Source of the DNA: an uncultured Lachnospiraceae bacterium
Lineage (GTDB): Bacteria; Bacillota; Clostridia; Lachnospirales; Lachnospiraceae
DNA length: 34,062 bases
NCBI GenBank assembly: GCA_910587105.1
Contig: CAJUMB010000039.1
Location: 1 to 34,062, forward strand
Reading direction: 5' to 3'
The translations under genes were made by a program, and so were the position numbers. The notes beneath the pieces were generated by a model that saw only the letters and a list, made by a program, of their open reading frames with translations, was not told where the DNA came from and did no database searches. Below, piece by piece: positions 1 to 7,535 of the stretch (positions are counted from its first letter, which is position 1; every line of letters starts with the position of its first letter).

Positions 1-102
1 CAAATGAAGGGCGCATAGCGGGCTATGTAACCTGAATTTGGCACAAATCTCCCGCCAAGTGGGGCGTGCAGATGGCAAGAATGATTTTTAAGACACGCTC
101 TA
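1..102 (-). repeat. Dispersed intergenic repeat, long copy (MITE-like)
   Basis: Read on the minus strand this begins TAGAGCGTGTCTTAAAAATC at 102 and runs to the window edge. The same core occurs near 14498, 17003, 20767, 20153 and 30781. Similarity to the copy at 17003 continues past the core: both have TCATTC, a 6-nt variable stretch, then TCTGCAC and CC, about 45 nt in all. No reading frame or transposase is visible, so it looks like a small non-autonomous repeat. It lies downstream of thiI. The true outer end may be outside the window. Confidence 0.5.
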
Positions 103-166
103 GGCAAAATAGACAAATAAGGAGCGAATTCAAAACGGTTTTGAGCTCCGTTTTGTCTATTTGGCC
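103..166 (-). terminator. Large hairpin downstream of thiI
   Basis: Arms of about 22 nt (103-125 and 145-166) share GACAAA and GGAGC/GCTCC blocks with a few mismatches. The tip is itself a palindrome (TCAAAAC, G, GTTTTGA). It sits 31 nt beyond the thiI stop and directly abuts the repeat at 1-102. It could end thiI transcription, but no clean U-tract follows on the minus strand, so it may instead be part of the repeat element. Confidence 0.45.
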
Positions 167-196
167 CAACCTCGTCCGTCTGGCTCAACTGGGCAA

Positions 197-1390
197 TTAC
201 TGCCCTCCTCCGATTTCCACAACCTCCACACTGTCAATGGCCGCATCCACCAGCTCTCCGATTTTTTCCTTCAGCTTCTGCTCTGATCTTTGAATCGCTT
301 TCAGGTTAGGTTTTGTGACAGGATGCTTGGCCACAAAAATGGTACAGCAGTCCTCATAGGGCAGAATGGACGTTTCATATGTGTCAATTTTCAGAGCCAC
401 ATCCACAATATCCTGCTTGTCAAAGGCGATCAGCGGCCGGTATACCGGAAGACTGCACACCTGGTTGGTAACTGCCAGGCTCTGCATGGTCTGGCTGGCC
501 ACCTGCCCGATGCTCTCCCCGGTGATGGTTCCCTGGCATTTATCCTTCAGGGCAAAATGCTCGGCAATCCGCATCATATAACGGCGCATGAGTATGGTCA
601 GCTCATCATGAGGGCACTTGTCATAAATATACATCTGAATATCTGTAAAATTCACCACATACAGCCGAATGGGGCCGCAGTATTTGGAAATCTGCGCTGC
701 CAGGTCCACAACTTTCTGCTTCGCCCTCTCACTGGTATACGGCGGCGCGTGAAAATACACCGCTTCTATGGACACTCCCCGCCGGGAAACCATATAGCCG
801 GCCACCGGACTGTCAATCCCGCCGGAAAGCAGCAGCATGGCTTTTCCGTTACAGCCTGCCGGCATTCCGCCCAGTCCCGGTATCTCCTGGGAGTATACAT
901 AGATTCTTTCCCGAATTTCCACATTTAATAACAATTCCGGCTGATGAACATCCACATGGGTTCCCGGAAACGCTTCCAGCACTGCTTCTCCCAGAAGAGC
1001 ATTGATTTCCATAGACTGTAAAGGGTAAGATTTTCTCGCCCTGCGGGCGTGTACCTTAAACGACTGATTACATTGCGGATAGATCCGTTTCATATAATTT
1101 ACCACATCTTCTTTCAGACGGTCAAATCCCTGATCCTCCAGAATCTGCACCGGGCAGATGGCCACAATCCCAAATACCCTCTGCAGTGCTTCCAGACATT
1201 CTTGGTAATCATACTCCCCGGACTGGCTCTCCACATAAATGCGTCCCTGTTCCTTATGCACCTGGAACTCTCCGTCCACCGGGCCAAGGGCCCAGCGGAT
1301 CTGATCCACCAGCGCATTTTCAAATAAATACCGATTTTTCCCTTTCAGTGCGATCTCGCCATATTTTATCAAAAAAGCCTGATAATCCAT
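197..1390 (-). CDS. thiI: tRNA 4-thiouridine synthase ThiI (no rhodanese domain)
   Basis: ThiI adenylates U8 of tRNA and replaces its oxygen with sulfur to give 4-thiouridine; in some organisms it also feeds sulfur to thiamine thiazole synthesis. The 397-residue protein has an N-terminal ferredoxin-like/THUMP region (about 1-165) and a PP-loop ATPase domain with SGGIDSP at 189-195. A Cys pair in YEDCCTIF (348-349) lies near the end. It stops around 397 residues, so the C-terminal rhodanese domain of the E. coli enzyme is absent, as is usual in Firmicutes. The ATG is preceded by AAAAGGAG at good spacing. The cysteine desulfurase 56 nt upstream is the probable sulfur donor. Identification is strong from the motifs, length and neighbour. 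Confidence 0.95.
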   Translation of the reverse strand: MDYQAFLIKYGEIALKGKNRYLFENALVDQIRWALGPVDGEFQVHKEQGRIYVESQSGEYDYQECLEALQRVFGIVAICPVQILEDQGFDRLKEDVVNYMKRIYPQCNQSFKVHARRARKSYPLQSMEINALLGEAVLEAFPGTHVDVHQPELLLNVEIRERIYVYSQEIPGLGGMPAGCNGKAMLLLSGGIDSPVAGYMVSRRGVSIEAVYFHAPPYTSERAKQKVVDLAAQISKYCGPIRLYVVNFTDIQMYIYDKCPHDELTILMRRYMMRIAEHFALKDKCQGTITGESIGQVASQTMQSLAVTNQVCSLPVYRPLIAFDKQDIVDVALKIDTYETSILPYEDCCTIFVAKHPVTKPNLKAIQRSEQKLKEKIGELVDAAIDSVEVVEIGGGQ

Positions 1391-1446
1391 TCGCTTCTCC
1401 TTTTACTCCTCCGGCATATCCCGGTAATCCCGGAAATACGCCTTCA

Positions 1447-2601
1447 CTAACGCCTGGCATATCTTTTCAGCACAGGCACAATTTCCCTCAGAACCTGCAG
1501 ACAGTACTCAATCTCCTCCTGTGCCGTCTTTTCACACAGACTGAACCGGACTGTGGACTCTCTCTGCGCCGGTTTCATGCCCATGGCTGTCAGGGTACTG
1601 CTCCCAGCCCTTTTGTGGGTGGAACAGGCTGAACCGGCTGAGATATAAATACCCTTGTCTTCCATGGCATGAAGCAGCACCTCGCTTCTGATTCCGTCAA
1701 AACTGACGCTGACAATATGGGGAGCCCCCAGGCGTCCCGGCATGCCATTCACCAGCACTCCTTCCATCTGGGCAAGCCCCTGAGCCAGCAGCTCCTTCAT
1801 CTGATACATATGTTCTGTCTTTTGTTCAAAATCCCGGAAGCTTTCCTCCACCGCAGCCCCCAGCCCGGCAATTCCCGGCACATTATCCGTCCCGGAGCGC
1901 ATACCGCCCTGCTGTCCGCCGCCCAATATCTGGGGCTGAATCCTGGACTGGTCCCGGACATACAGAAATCCCACTCCTTTGGGGCCATGTATCTTATGTC
2001 CGCTGACAGACATGAGATCAATGCCCATTCTGCCGGGATAGATCCGGTATTTCCCAAATGCCTGTATGGCATCCACATGAAACAGTGCACCAGGGGCTTT
2101 CTCACGGAGCATGCCAGCGATGTACTCCACTGGCTGGACAGATCCTATTTCATTGTTCACATACATCACGGAGAGCAGAATCGTCTCCGGATTCAGCGCC
2201 GCCTCCATGGCCTCCATAGAAACTGCACCCTGGGAATCCACAGGGAGAATCACAGTCTCAAACCCCAGTTCTTCCAGACGCTTCACCGGCTCCCGTACCG
2301 CCGCGTGTTCAATAGCCGTGGTCACAATCCTTTTCCCATTTCTTTTATTTGCCATAGCAGTCCCAAATATGGCCAGATTGTTGGATTCTGTCCCCCCGGA
2401 GGTAAAATAAATCTCTTTCTCTTTGGCTTTTAAATGGCGGGCAATGATCTCTTTGGCCCTTTTCACACAGCCTTCCGCCTCTACGCCTTTCCTGTGCATG
2501 GACGAGGGATTTCCATAATCCTCCATCATGGTCTTGACCACCATTTCTTTGGTGCTCTCACAGCACCAGGTGGTGGCTGCATGGTCCAGATACACTTCCA
2601 T
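1447..2601 (-). CDS. Cysteine desulfurase, NifS/IscS type, partner of ThiI
   Basis: PLP enzyme that takes sulfur from L-cysteine as a persulfide on an active-site cysteine. Visible features are the N-terminal YLDHAATT, the PLP-lysine motif SGHKIHGPKG (Lys near 203) and the persulfide loop SAGSACSTHK (Cys near 326). The length of about 384 residues is normal. The ATG at 2601 is preferred because GGGAGG lies 9 nt upstream. A GTG two codons earlier would be too close to that site and overlaps the rsmE stop. It is immediately downstream of rsmE and 56 nt upstream of thiI. In Bacillus the comparable enzyme next to thiI is dedicated to tRNA thiolation, so I infer the same role here. A general Fe-S role cannot be excluded. 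Confidence 0.92.
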   Translation of the reverse strand: MEVYLDHAATTWCCESTKEMVVKTMMEDYGNPSSMHRKGVEAEGCVKRAKEIIARHLKAKEKEIYFTSGGTESNNLAIFGTAMANKRNGKRIVTTAIEHAAVREPVKRLEELGFETVILPVDSQGAVSMEAMEAALNPETILLSVMYVNNEIGSVQPVEYIAGMLREKAPGALFHVDAIQAFGKYRIYPGRMGIDLMSVSGHKIHGPKGVGFLYVRDQSRIQPQILGGGQQGGMRSGTDNVPGIAGLGAAVEESFRDFEQKTEHMYQMKELLAQGLAQMEGVLVNGMPGRLGAPHIVSVSFDGIRSEVLLHAMEDKGIYISAGSACSTHKRAGSSTLTAMGMKPAQRESTVRFSLCEKTAQEEIEYCLQVLREIVPVLKRYARR

Positions 2602-2603
2602 TT

Positions 2604-3356
2604 TCACATACCTCCCTGCCGTCCGTCCAGATGGAACATGAGCACAGACAACAGCGCCAGACCTGCTGTCTCCGTTCTAAGTATCCTTCTGCCAAGTGTC
2701 ATGGGGTGATAACCCATGCTCTGGGCCTGGGCTGCCTCCCTCTCATCAAAACCGCCTTCCGGTCCGATGAAGACTGCCACATCCTGCCCCGGAAGAAGAC
2801 TGCGGACCCGCTCCCTGGCATCCTCCATCCCCTGTGCTTTCTCGTAAGGAATCCACCTTACCGGGCACTGCTGCCCATATTCCAGGGCCTGCCGGAAACT
2901 GCACACCGGGTGGATATGTGGGACGAATCCCCGCCCGGACTGTTTCGCCGCGCTTTCTGCAATCTGCTGCCAGCGGGCCGTCTTCTTCGCCGCCTTCTTC
3001 TCGTCCAGCTTCACCACTGTGCGTATGGTGTCCACCGGAATCACCTCATGCACTCCCAGTTCCACCGCCTTTTGTATAATCCATTCCATCTTATCCCCCT
3101 TGGGAATTCCCTGGAACAGATAGATCCTGCTGGGCAGTTCCGCCTGGGTATCCTGAACATACATAATGTGGGCAGCCACCTGCTGCTCCGTAATTCTCTC
3201 TATATAACAGATATATTCCCGTCCCCCGGGGCCGCTGACGGACAACTGGTCTCCCGGACTCATCCTCAGCACATTGCGGATATGGTTTACATCACTGCCG
3301 GTGATGCAGATCTCAGATTCCCCGATGTTCTCCTGTTCTACAAAAAAGCGCCGCAT
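2604..3356 (-). CDS. rsmE: 16S rRNA m3U1498 methyltransferase RsmE
   Basis: Methylates N3 of U1498 in 16S rRNA of the 30S subunit using SAM. The 250-residue product has an N-terminal PUA-like region and a C-terminal SPOUT fold. The trefoil-knot SAM signatures are GPEGG (198-202) and LGRRILRTETA (221-231). Length and motifs fit the family well. It starts 3 nt after prmA ends and its stop overlaps the start region of the desulfurase gene, so the genes are probably translated from one transcript. The order dnaJ-prmA-rsmE is conserved in Bacillus; here two extra genes separate dnaJ from prmA. Confidence 0.95.
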   Translation of the reverse strand: MRRFFVEQENIGESEICITGSDVNHIRNVLRMSPGDQLSVSGPGGREYICYIERITEQQVAAHIMYVQDTQAELPSRIYLFQGIPKGDKMEWIIQKAVELGVHEVIPVDTIRTVVKLDEKKAAKKTARWQQIAESAAKQSGRGFVPHIHPVCSFRQALEYGQQCPVRWIPYEKAQGMEDARERVRSLLPGQDVAVFIGPEGGFDEREAAQAQSMGYHPMTLGRRILRTETAGLALLSVLMFHLDGRQGGM

Positions 3357-3359
3357 CTC

Positions 3360-4313
3360 TCACTCCTTCTTGGCTGTCAGAGACACCCACTCACCCTGAC
3401 GCGTGGTCTCTATCACCTTCATTCCCGCCTGCTCTACCGCCTGGCGCACTTCTGTCTCCTTCTGGTCCAGAATTCCTGATGTGATGTACAGTCCGCCCTG
3501 CTTCAGATAACGGACTGCCACTGGAGACAGCGGCACCAGCACATCCGCCAGAATATTGGCTGTGACCAGGTCGTACTGTTCCCCTCCCGCCTGGTCCTGT
3601 ACCTGGGAATCGGTAATAATATTTCCGATGATCAGCTCAAACTGTTCTTCAGGCACATGGTTGGCCTGCATGTTCTCCCGTACCGCCGAAACTGCACAGG
3701 GGTCCAGGTCTGTACCCAGCACATGGGCCAGCCCCAGCTTACATCCCACAAGCCCCAGAATACCGCTTCCGGTTCCCACATCCAGCAGACGCATCCCCGG
3801 TCTCACATACTTCTTCAGCTGGCGGATGCACAGCTGGGTGGTCTCATGCATCCCGGTGCCGAAGGCTGTCCCCGGGTCCATGTGAAGCAGCATCGTATAC
3901 GGCTGTTCCTCCCTGGGCTGCTCCCAGGATGGTACAATGAGAATATCATCCACATAAAACTGGTGAAAATATTCTTTCCAGTTATTCATCCAATCCTTAT
4001 CTTCTGTCTGGGAACCTGTGACAGATGCCGGGCCGATATCCGTAAACTGTTTCAGCTCTTCGAGGGCCTCTCTCACACTCTCCAGAATCTTATCCTTGTC
4101 TTCTTCCTCATCCAGATAAAAGCTTACATATGCTATGCCGTCGTCTTTTGGTCCCTCTGGCAGCAAATCCACAAACATTTCCCGGCATTCCTCCTGGGTA
4201 AGGGGCTGTTTGTCCTCAATCTCCACCCCCTGGACTCCCAGCTCTCCCAATGTGGCTGCCACCAGATCTTCCGCCTCTGTAATCGTCTCTATGGTAAACT
4301 TATTCCATCTCAT
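3360..4313 (-). CDS. prmA: Ribosomal protein L11 methyltransferase PrmA
   Basis: SAM-dependent methyltransferase that trimethylates lysines and the N-terminus of ribosomal protein L11. The 317-residue protein has an N-terminal substrate-recognition domain. A linker with DPGTAFGTGMHETT (about 146-159) precedes the class I methyltransferase core, with SAM motif DVGTGSGIL (178-186) and a TANIL motif. All are typical of PrmA. A weak ribosome binding site (AAAGCAGG) precedes the ATG. It is the first gene of the prmA-rsmE-desulfurase-thiI run. The AEC transporter gene lies just upstream on the same strand, and no terminator is obvious between them. Confidence 0.95.
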   Translation of the reverse strand: MRWNKFTIETITEAEDLVAATLGELGVQGVEIEDKQPLTQEECREMFVDLLPEGPKDDGIAYVSFYLDEEEDKDKILESVREALEELKQFTDIGPASVTGSQTEDKDWMNNWKEYFHQFYVDDILIVPSWEQPREEQPYTMLLHMDPGTAFGTGMHETTQLCIRQLKKYVRPGMRLLDVGTGSGILGLVGCKLGLAHVLGTDLDPCAVSAVRENMQANHVPEEQFELIIGNIITDSQVQDQAGGEQYDLVTANILADVLVPLSPVAVRYLKQGGLYITSGILDQKETEVRQAVEQAGMKVIETTRQGEWVSLTAKKE

Positions 4314-4346
4314 TTCAACACCTGCTTTCCAATCCCAAATTCGCTC

Positions 4347-5270
4347 CTACAAACCGGTCCCATAAACTGCCAGGGGAATGGTAATCAGAGAGAACAGTGT
4401 ACTCAGCACAATCCCTTTCGACAGCAGTGTCCCGTCCACACCATTTTCCTCACACAGCATCAGCGGCAGATTTGCCACCGGCATGGCTGCCAGCAGTACG
4501 AATGTCCCTGCCATCTCCCTGTCACATGCCAGCCCCTTAAGAATCCACCCAAAGGCAATGGGTATCAGCACATGGCGAAGGGCCACATACCCATACAGCC
4601 GCTTTTCCCTGAAAATTTTCCCCAATGGCATCCCCGCCAGGGAGATGCCAATCACCATCATGCTCAAAAATGTGGTGGCAGACCCAGTATAATCAACAGT
4701 CTTTACGAGAATCTCCGGCAGCGGCGGCTTCAAAAGAAAAATCCCAATACAGACAGCACCTGCCACTGTGCCCACGTTAATCACGCTCCGCTTAGGCGCA
4801 TCCGGATTCTCATTGTGTCCGGCTGCCAGACGCACTCCATACGTATAGACAATAATGTTAAAGATTATAGTACAGATGACTACATAAATCAATACTTCTG
4901 TGCCCAGCACCGCTGAAACTACCGGAATACCGATAAATCCAATATTCCCAAACAAAATCATCAGCGTATACTGGTCCCGCTCCAGTCTGTCCTTCCCGAA
5001 AAACCGGGGCAGTATTCTCCCCAGCAGAAACAGCCCTCCATACATGCCCACGCCGATTCCCGCCGCCAGAAGCAGTTTCCCATTGCTGATACTTTTGCCG
5101 CTCTCCATCACGCTGGTCAAAAGCAGCGCCGGATTACAGATATTGACCACAACCGCAGACAGCACCTTCCCGGCCTTTCCATCCACAATCCCTTTTCTGC
5201 ACGCGGCAAATCCAATCGCAATCAGCAGAAAGATCATACACATCTGCCGGAAAATTACAGCTGCATCCAT
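4347..5270 (-). CDS. AEC (auxin efflux carrier) family transporter
   Basis: Polytopic membrane protein of about 307 residues. It has long hydrophobic stretches throughout, in two halves separated by a hydrophilic loop near 155-165, and an N-terminal FRQMCMIFLLIAIGFAACRK. Characteristic AEC features are the asparagine/proline-rich NICNPALLL near 45-53 and FGNIGFIGIPVVSAVLG in the middle. Members export or import organic anions such as malate; the substrate cannot be read from sequence. The ATG at 5270 lies 8 nt after GAGG. A GTG one codon earlier is also possible. It lies between the secreted Big_2 protein and prmA, outside the usual heat-shock/prmA synteny. Confidence 0.85.
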   Translation of the reverse strand: MDAAVIFRQMCMIFLLIAIGFAACRKGIVDGKAGKVLSAVVVNICNPALLLTSVMESGKSISNGKLLLAAGIGVGMYGGLFLLGRILPRFFGKDRLERDQYTLMILFGNIGFIGIPVVSAVLGTEVLIYVVICTIIFNIIVYTYGVRLAAGHNENPDAPKRSVINVGTVAGAVCIGIFLLKPPLPEILVKTVDYTGSATTFLSMMVIGISLAGMPLGKIFREKRLYGYVALRHVLIPIAFGWILKGLACDREMAGTFVLLAAMPVANLPLMLCEENGVDGTLLSKGIVLSTLFSLITIPLAVYGTGL

Positions 5271-5340
5271 CACTCATTCCTCTTTTCCTGTGTTTTTTGA
5301 CCTGCACCCTGGAAGAAATAATCTGTGCAATCTGTATCGC

Positions 5341-6180
5341 TTATTTACAGTTCCTCACAGTCACTTTACAGGAAGCCTTTCTTCCGCTTCCGTCCTTTGC
5401 TGTAGCAATGATAAATGCATGTCCCTTTTTCTTTGCCTTTACCACTCCTTTTGCCGATACTTTTGCCACTTTCGGGTTGCTGCTCTTCCAGGACACCTTC
5501 TTATTATAAGCGCTGGCCGGACTCACTTGGGCCGTCAGACGAAAACTTTTCTTCTTTTTTATCCGACATCTGGAGCGGTTCAATGAGACATCCGTCACCA
5601 TGCGGTCGATTTCCTTGTAGTCTTTATATCGGTATACAGACACATTGGAGGATGTGCCGGTCCACAAAGCCCGGTTATTCCAGGGCCACAGATGATTATA
5701 CCAGACCCGGTTGTAATCGTTCCCGAAATTGGCCTCATAGACCTGAACGCCTCTTTTATTGCTTTCCATAAATACCGCCTGATGGATACCGCCTTTTCCC
5801 GTCCACCGGATCACATCTCCGATTTTGGCATAAGAAAACAGAGTCTTCATCTCCTCTATGTTTTTCGTGCTCACCGTTTTATACACCAGGCCATAATCCG
5901 GCGCCCCGATATAGTATGGATTTTGAAAGGCTCTTTTCGTCACATGCATGACAAATCCTGCACATTCATGTCCCGTGTAGTGCCACAGTACACCGTTCTT
6001 TACATAGGAAACCGTAACCCGGTCATGAAAATAAGACCCATGGGGGTATTCCCTGGTTACTGCCTTTACCCGGTCGGCAATGACAGCCGCCTGGGACTCC
6101 GCCGGCACAAAAATCCCTCCTAAAAATAACACTGCGCACAAAGCCGCTAATGCCCGCCTTGGGGCCTGCCTGTCTCTCAT
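5341..6180 (-). CDS. Secreted cysteine-peptidase/CHAP-like protein with C-terminal Big_2 domain
   Basis: A 279-residue exported protein. Residues 1-31 look like a signal peptide: basic MRDRQAPRR, a hydrophobic core to about 25, and cleavage probably after ESQA. The central domain (about 36-175) has a candidate papain/NlpC-CHAP-like triad: Cys73 in GHECAGF, His133 in GGIHQAVF and Glu149/Asn151 in YEANFG. Residues about 196-276 form a bacterial Ig-like (Big_2) domain, with VSWKSSNPKVAKVSAKGVV as signature. Such proteins usually act on peptidoglycan or at the cell surface. The start at 6180 is set by AGGAGG seven nt upstream. The longer frame to 6330 runs through a terminator and promoter and is rejected. 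The peptidase assignment is inferred from residue order. Confidence 0.7.
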   Translation of the reverse strand: MRDRQAPRRALAALCAVLFLGGIFVPAESQAAVIADRVKAVTREYPHGSYFHDRVTVSYVKNGVLWHYTGHECAGFVMHVTKRAFQNPYYIGAPDYGLVYKTVSTKNIEEMKTLFSYAKIGDVIRWTGKGGIHQAVFMESNKRGVQVYEANFGNDYNRVWYNHLWPWNNRALWTGTSSNVSVYRYKDYKEIDRMVTDVSLNRSRCRIKKKKSFRLTAQVSPASAYNKKVSWKSSNPKVAKVSAKGVVKAKKKGHAFIIATAKDGSGRKASCKVTVRNCK

Positions 6181-6282
6181 AGTGATGCCTCCTGCATTTG
6201 CCGTCTGCCCCAAAAGGGCCCTTTTGCCCACACGCCGCCATATGCAGAGACGGCTTTTGGGAACACACGGATAGTCTCCCCC

Positions 6283-6311
6283 ATTATAACCGAAAAACGG
6301 CACAGCTACAA
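6283..6311 (-). promoter_or_regulatory. Promoter for the secreted Big_2 protein gene
   Basis: On the minus strand, TTGTAG (6306-6311), a 17-nt spacer, then a perfect TATAAT (6283-6288). Transcription would start near 6276, about 95 nt before the ATG at 6180. The -35 box lies in the loop of the dnaJ terminator hairpin. The -35 is a poor match, so activity is inferred. Confidence 0.6.
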
Positions 6312-6322
6312 CAGCCATGCCG
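6293..6322 (-). terminator. Rho-independent terminator after dnaJ
   Basis: On the minus strand, CGGCATGGCT, loop GTTGT, then AGCTGTGCCG (10 bp with two G-U pairs), followed directly by TTTTT. It starts 12 nt after the dnaJ stop and should end the hrcA-grpE-dnaK-dnaJ transcript. Confidence 0.85.
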
Positions 6323-6333
6323 CCTTTCATTTA

Positions 6334-7425
6334 TCATTTTTTCTTATTACATGCCTTATCAAATGCTTTCAGGGCCTCTTTTGCCTCCCGGTTCAGCTTG
6401 GTGGGAACCTGGACCACCAGGGTCACATAGTGGCTTCCTCTGTGCCTGCTGTTGCGGATACTGGGAACTCCTTTATCCTTTAACCGGATACGGGTGTCTG
6501 TCTGGGTTCCCGGCTTCACTTCATACATAATATCCCCGTCAACGGTGGATATGCGGACTTCTCCTCCCAGCGCTGCCTGTGCAAATGTGATAGGCGCGGT
6601 GGAGTAGATATCGTCGCCCCTGCGCTGGAAAATGGGGTGTCTGGCAACCACTACCTCTACCAGCAGATCCCCTCTGGGACCGCCGTTAGTGCCCGGTTCC
6701 CCTTTCTCCCGGATACGCACAGACTGGCCGTTGTCAATCCCCGCCGGTATGGACACCTTAATCTTGGTCCGTTTGGACTGATACCCGGTGCCCCGGCACT
6801 CGGTACATTTTTCTTTTACCACTTTTCCGGTTCCGCCGCACTCCGGACATACCGACACATTGCGGGTCATGCCGAACAGAGACTGCTGAGTGTAGACAAT
6901 CTGCCCTTCCCCGTTACATTTTGGACAGGTCTCCGGTGACGTGCCGGGCTTGGCGCCGCTGCCATTGCAGACATGACATTCTTCCTTCAGCATCACTTCA
7001 AGCTCTTTTTCACAGCCGAATACGGCCTCCTCAAAGGTAATATTAATCCGTCCTCTTAAGTTAGCACCTTTCATGGGACCGCTTCTGGCCCGTCTCCTGG
7101 CGCCGCCGCCAAACAGATCGCCGAAAATGTCGCCGAAAATATCTCCCATATCAGCCGCATTGAAGTCAAAGCCCCCGAAACCGCCGCCGCCATTTTCAAA
7201 GGCGGCATGACCGAACTGGTCATACTGCCTTCTCTTCTCACTGTCACTTAAAATGCCGTATGCATTGGTGGCCTCTTTAAACTTCTGCTCTGCCTCTTTA
7301 TCCCCGGGATTGGCATCAGGATGATACTTCTTGGCCAGCTTCCGGTATGCCTTCTTTATCGCTGCCTCGTCCGCATTTCTGTCCACGCCTAAGACTTCAT
7401 ATAAATCTCTTTGTTGTTCTGCCAT
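6334..7425 (-). CDS. dnaJ: Chaperone DnaJ (Hsp40)
   Basis: Co-chaperone that binds unfolded clients and stimulates DnaK ATPase. The 363-residue protein has the J domain with HPD (in KKYHPDANPG), a Gly/Phe-rich linker (GGGGFGGFDF region), four zinc-binding CxxCxGxG repeats (CHVCNGSG, CPKCNGEG, CPECGGTG, CTECRGTG) and the C-terminal substrate domain. The order and length are those of a canonical type I DnaJ. The ATG at 7425 is chosen because TGGAGG lies just upstream; nine extra codons further up lack a binding site. It is the last gene of the heat-shock operon. A hairpin in the 110-nt gap after dnaK may lower its expression. Confidence 0.97.
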   Translation of the reverse strand: MAEQQRDLYEVLGVDRNADEAAIKKAYRKLAKKYHPDANPGDKEAEQKFKEATNAYGILSDSEKRRQYDQFGHAAFENGGGGFGGFDFNAADMGDIFGDIFGDLFGGGARRRARSGPMKGANLRGRINITFEEAVFGCEKELEVMLKEECHVCNGSGAKPGTSPETCPKCNGEGQIVYTQQSLFGMTRNVSVCPECGGTGKVVKEKCTECRGTGYQSKRTKIKVSIPAGIDNGQSVRIREKGEPGTNGGPRGDLLVEVVVARHPIFQRRGDDIYSTAPITFAQAALGGEVRISTVDGDIMYEVKPGTQTDTRIRLKDKGVPSIRNSRHRGSHYVTLVVQVPTKLNREAKEALKAFDKACNKKK

Positions 7426-7453
7426 GGTTATCCTCCATTCCACGACTGGCATG

Positions 7454-7489
7454 CGGAAAGCCCCTTTTTTTTACCAACGGGGCTCTCCG
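7454..7489 (-). promoter_or_regulatory. Intergenic hairpin between dnaK and dnaJ
   Basis: On the minus strand CGGAGAGCCCC pairs with GGGGCTTTCCG (11 bp, one mismatch) around a 14-nt loop containing an A8 run. No U-tract follows, so it is more likely an mRNA processing or stability element, or a leaky attenuator, than a full terminator. Confidence 0.5.
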
Positions 7490-7535
7490 GCAGTCCAATC
7501 ATTACCATGCGTGGTTCACGATTACGGATTTCTGC

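Noticed and set aside
1403..1447. A 14-codon frame (GTG start, KAYFRDYRDMPEE) between the desulfurase and thiI
   Set aside because: It is too short to support and may be a chance frame overlapping the desulfurase stop, though it could couple translation.
3657..4916. Long plus-strand open frame opposite prmA and the AEC gene
   Set aside because: It lies antisense to two well-supported genes, has no ribosome binding site, and its translation is rich in His, Cys and Pro with no domain pattern.
6181..6330. N-terminal extension of the secreted Big_2 protein
   Set aside because: The stretch contains the dnaJ terminator and a promoter; a signal peptide and AGGAGG define the start at 6180.
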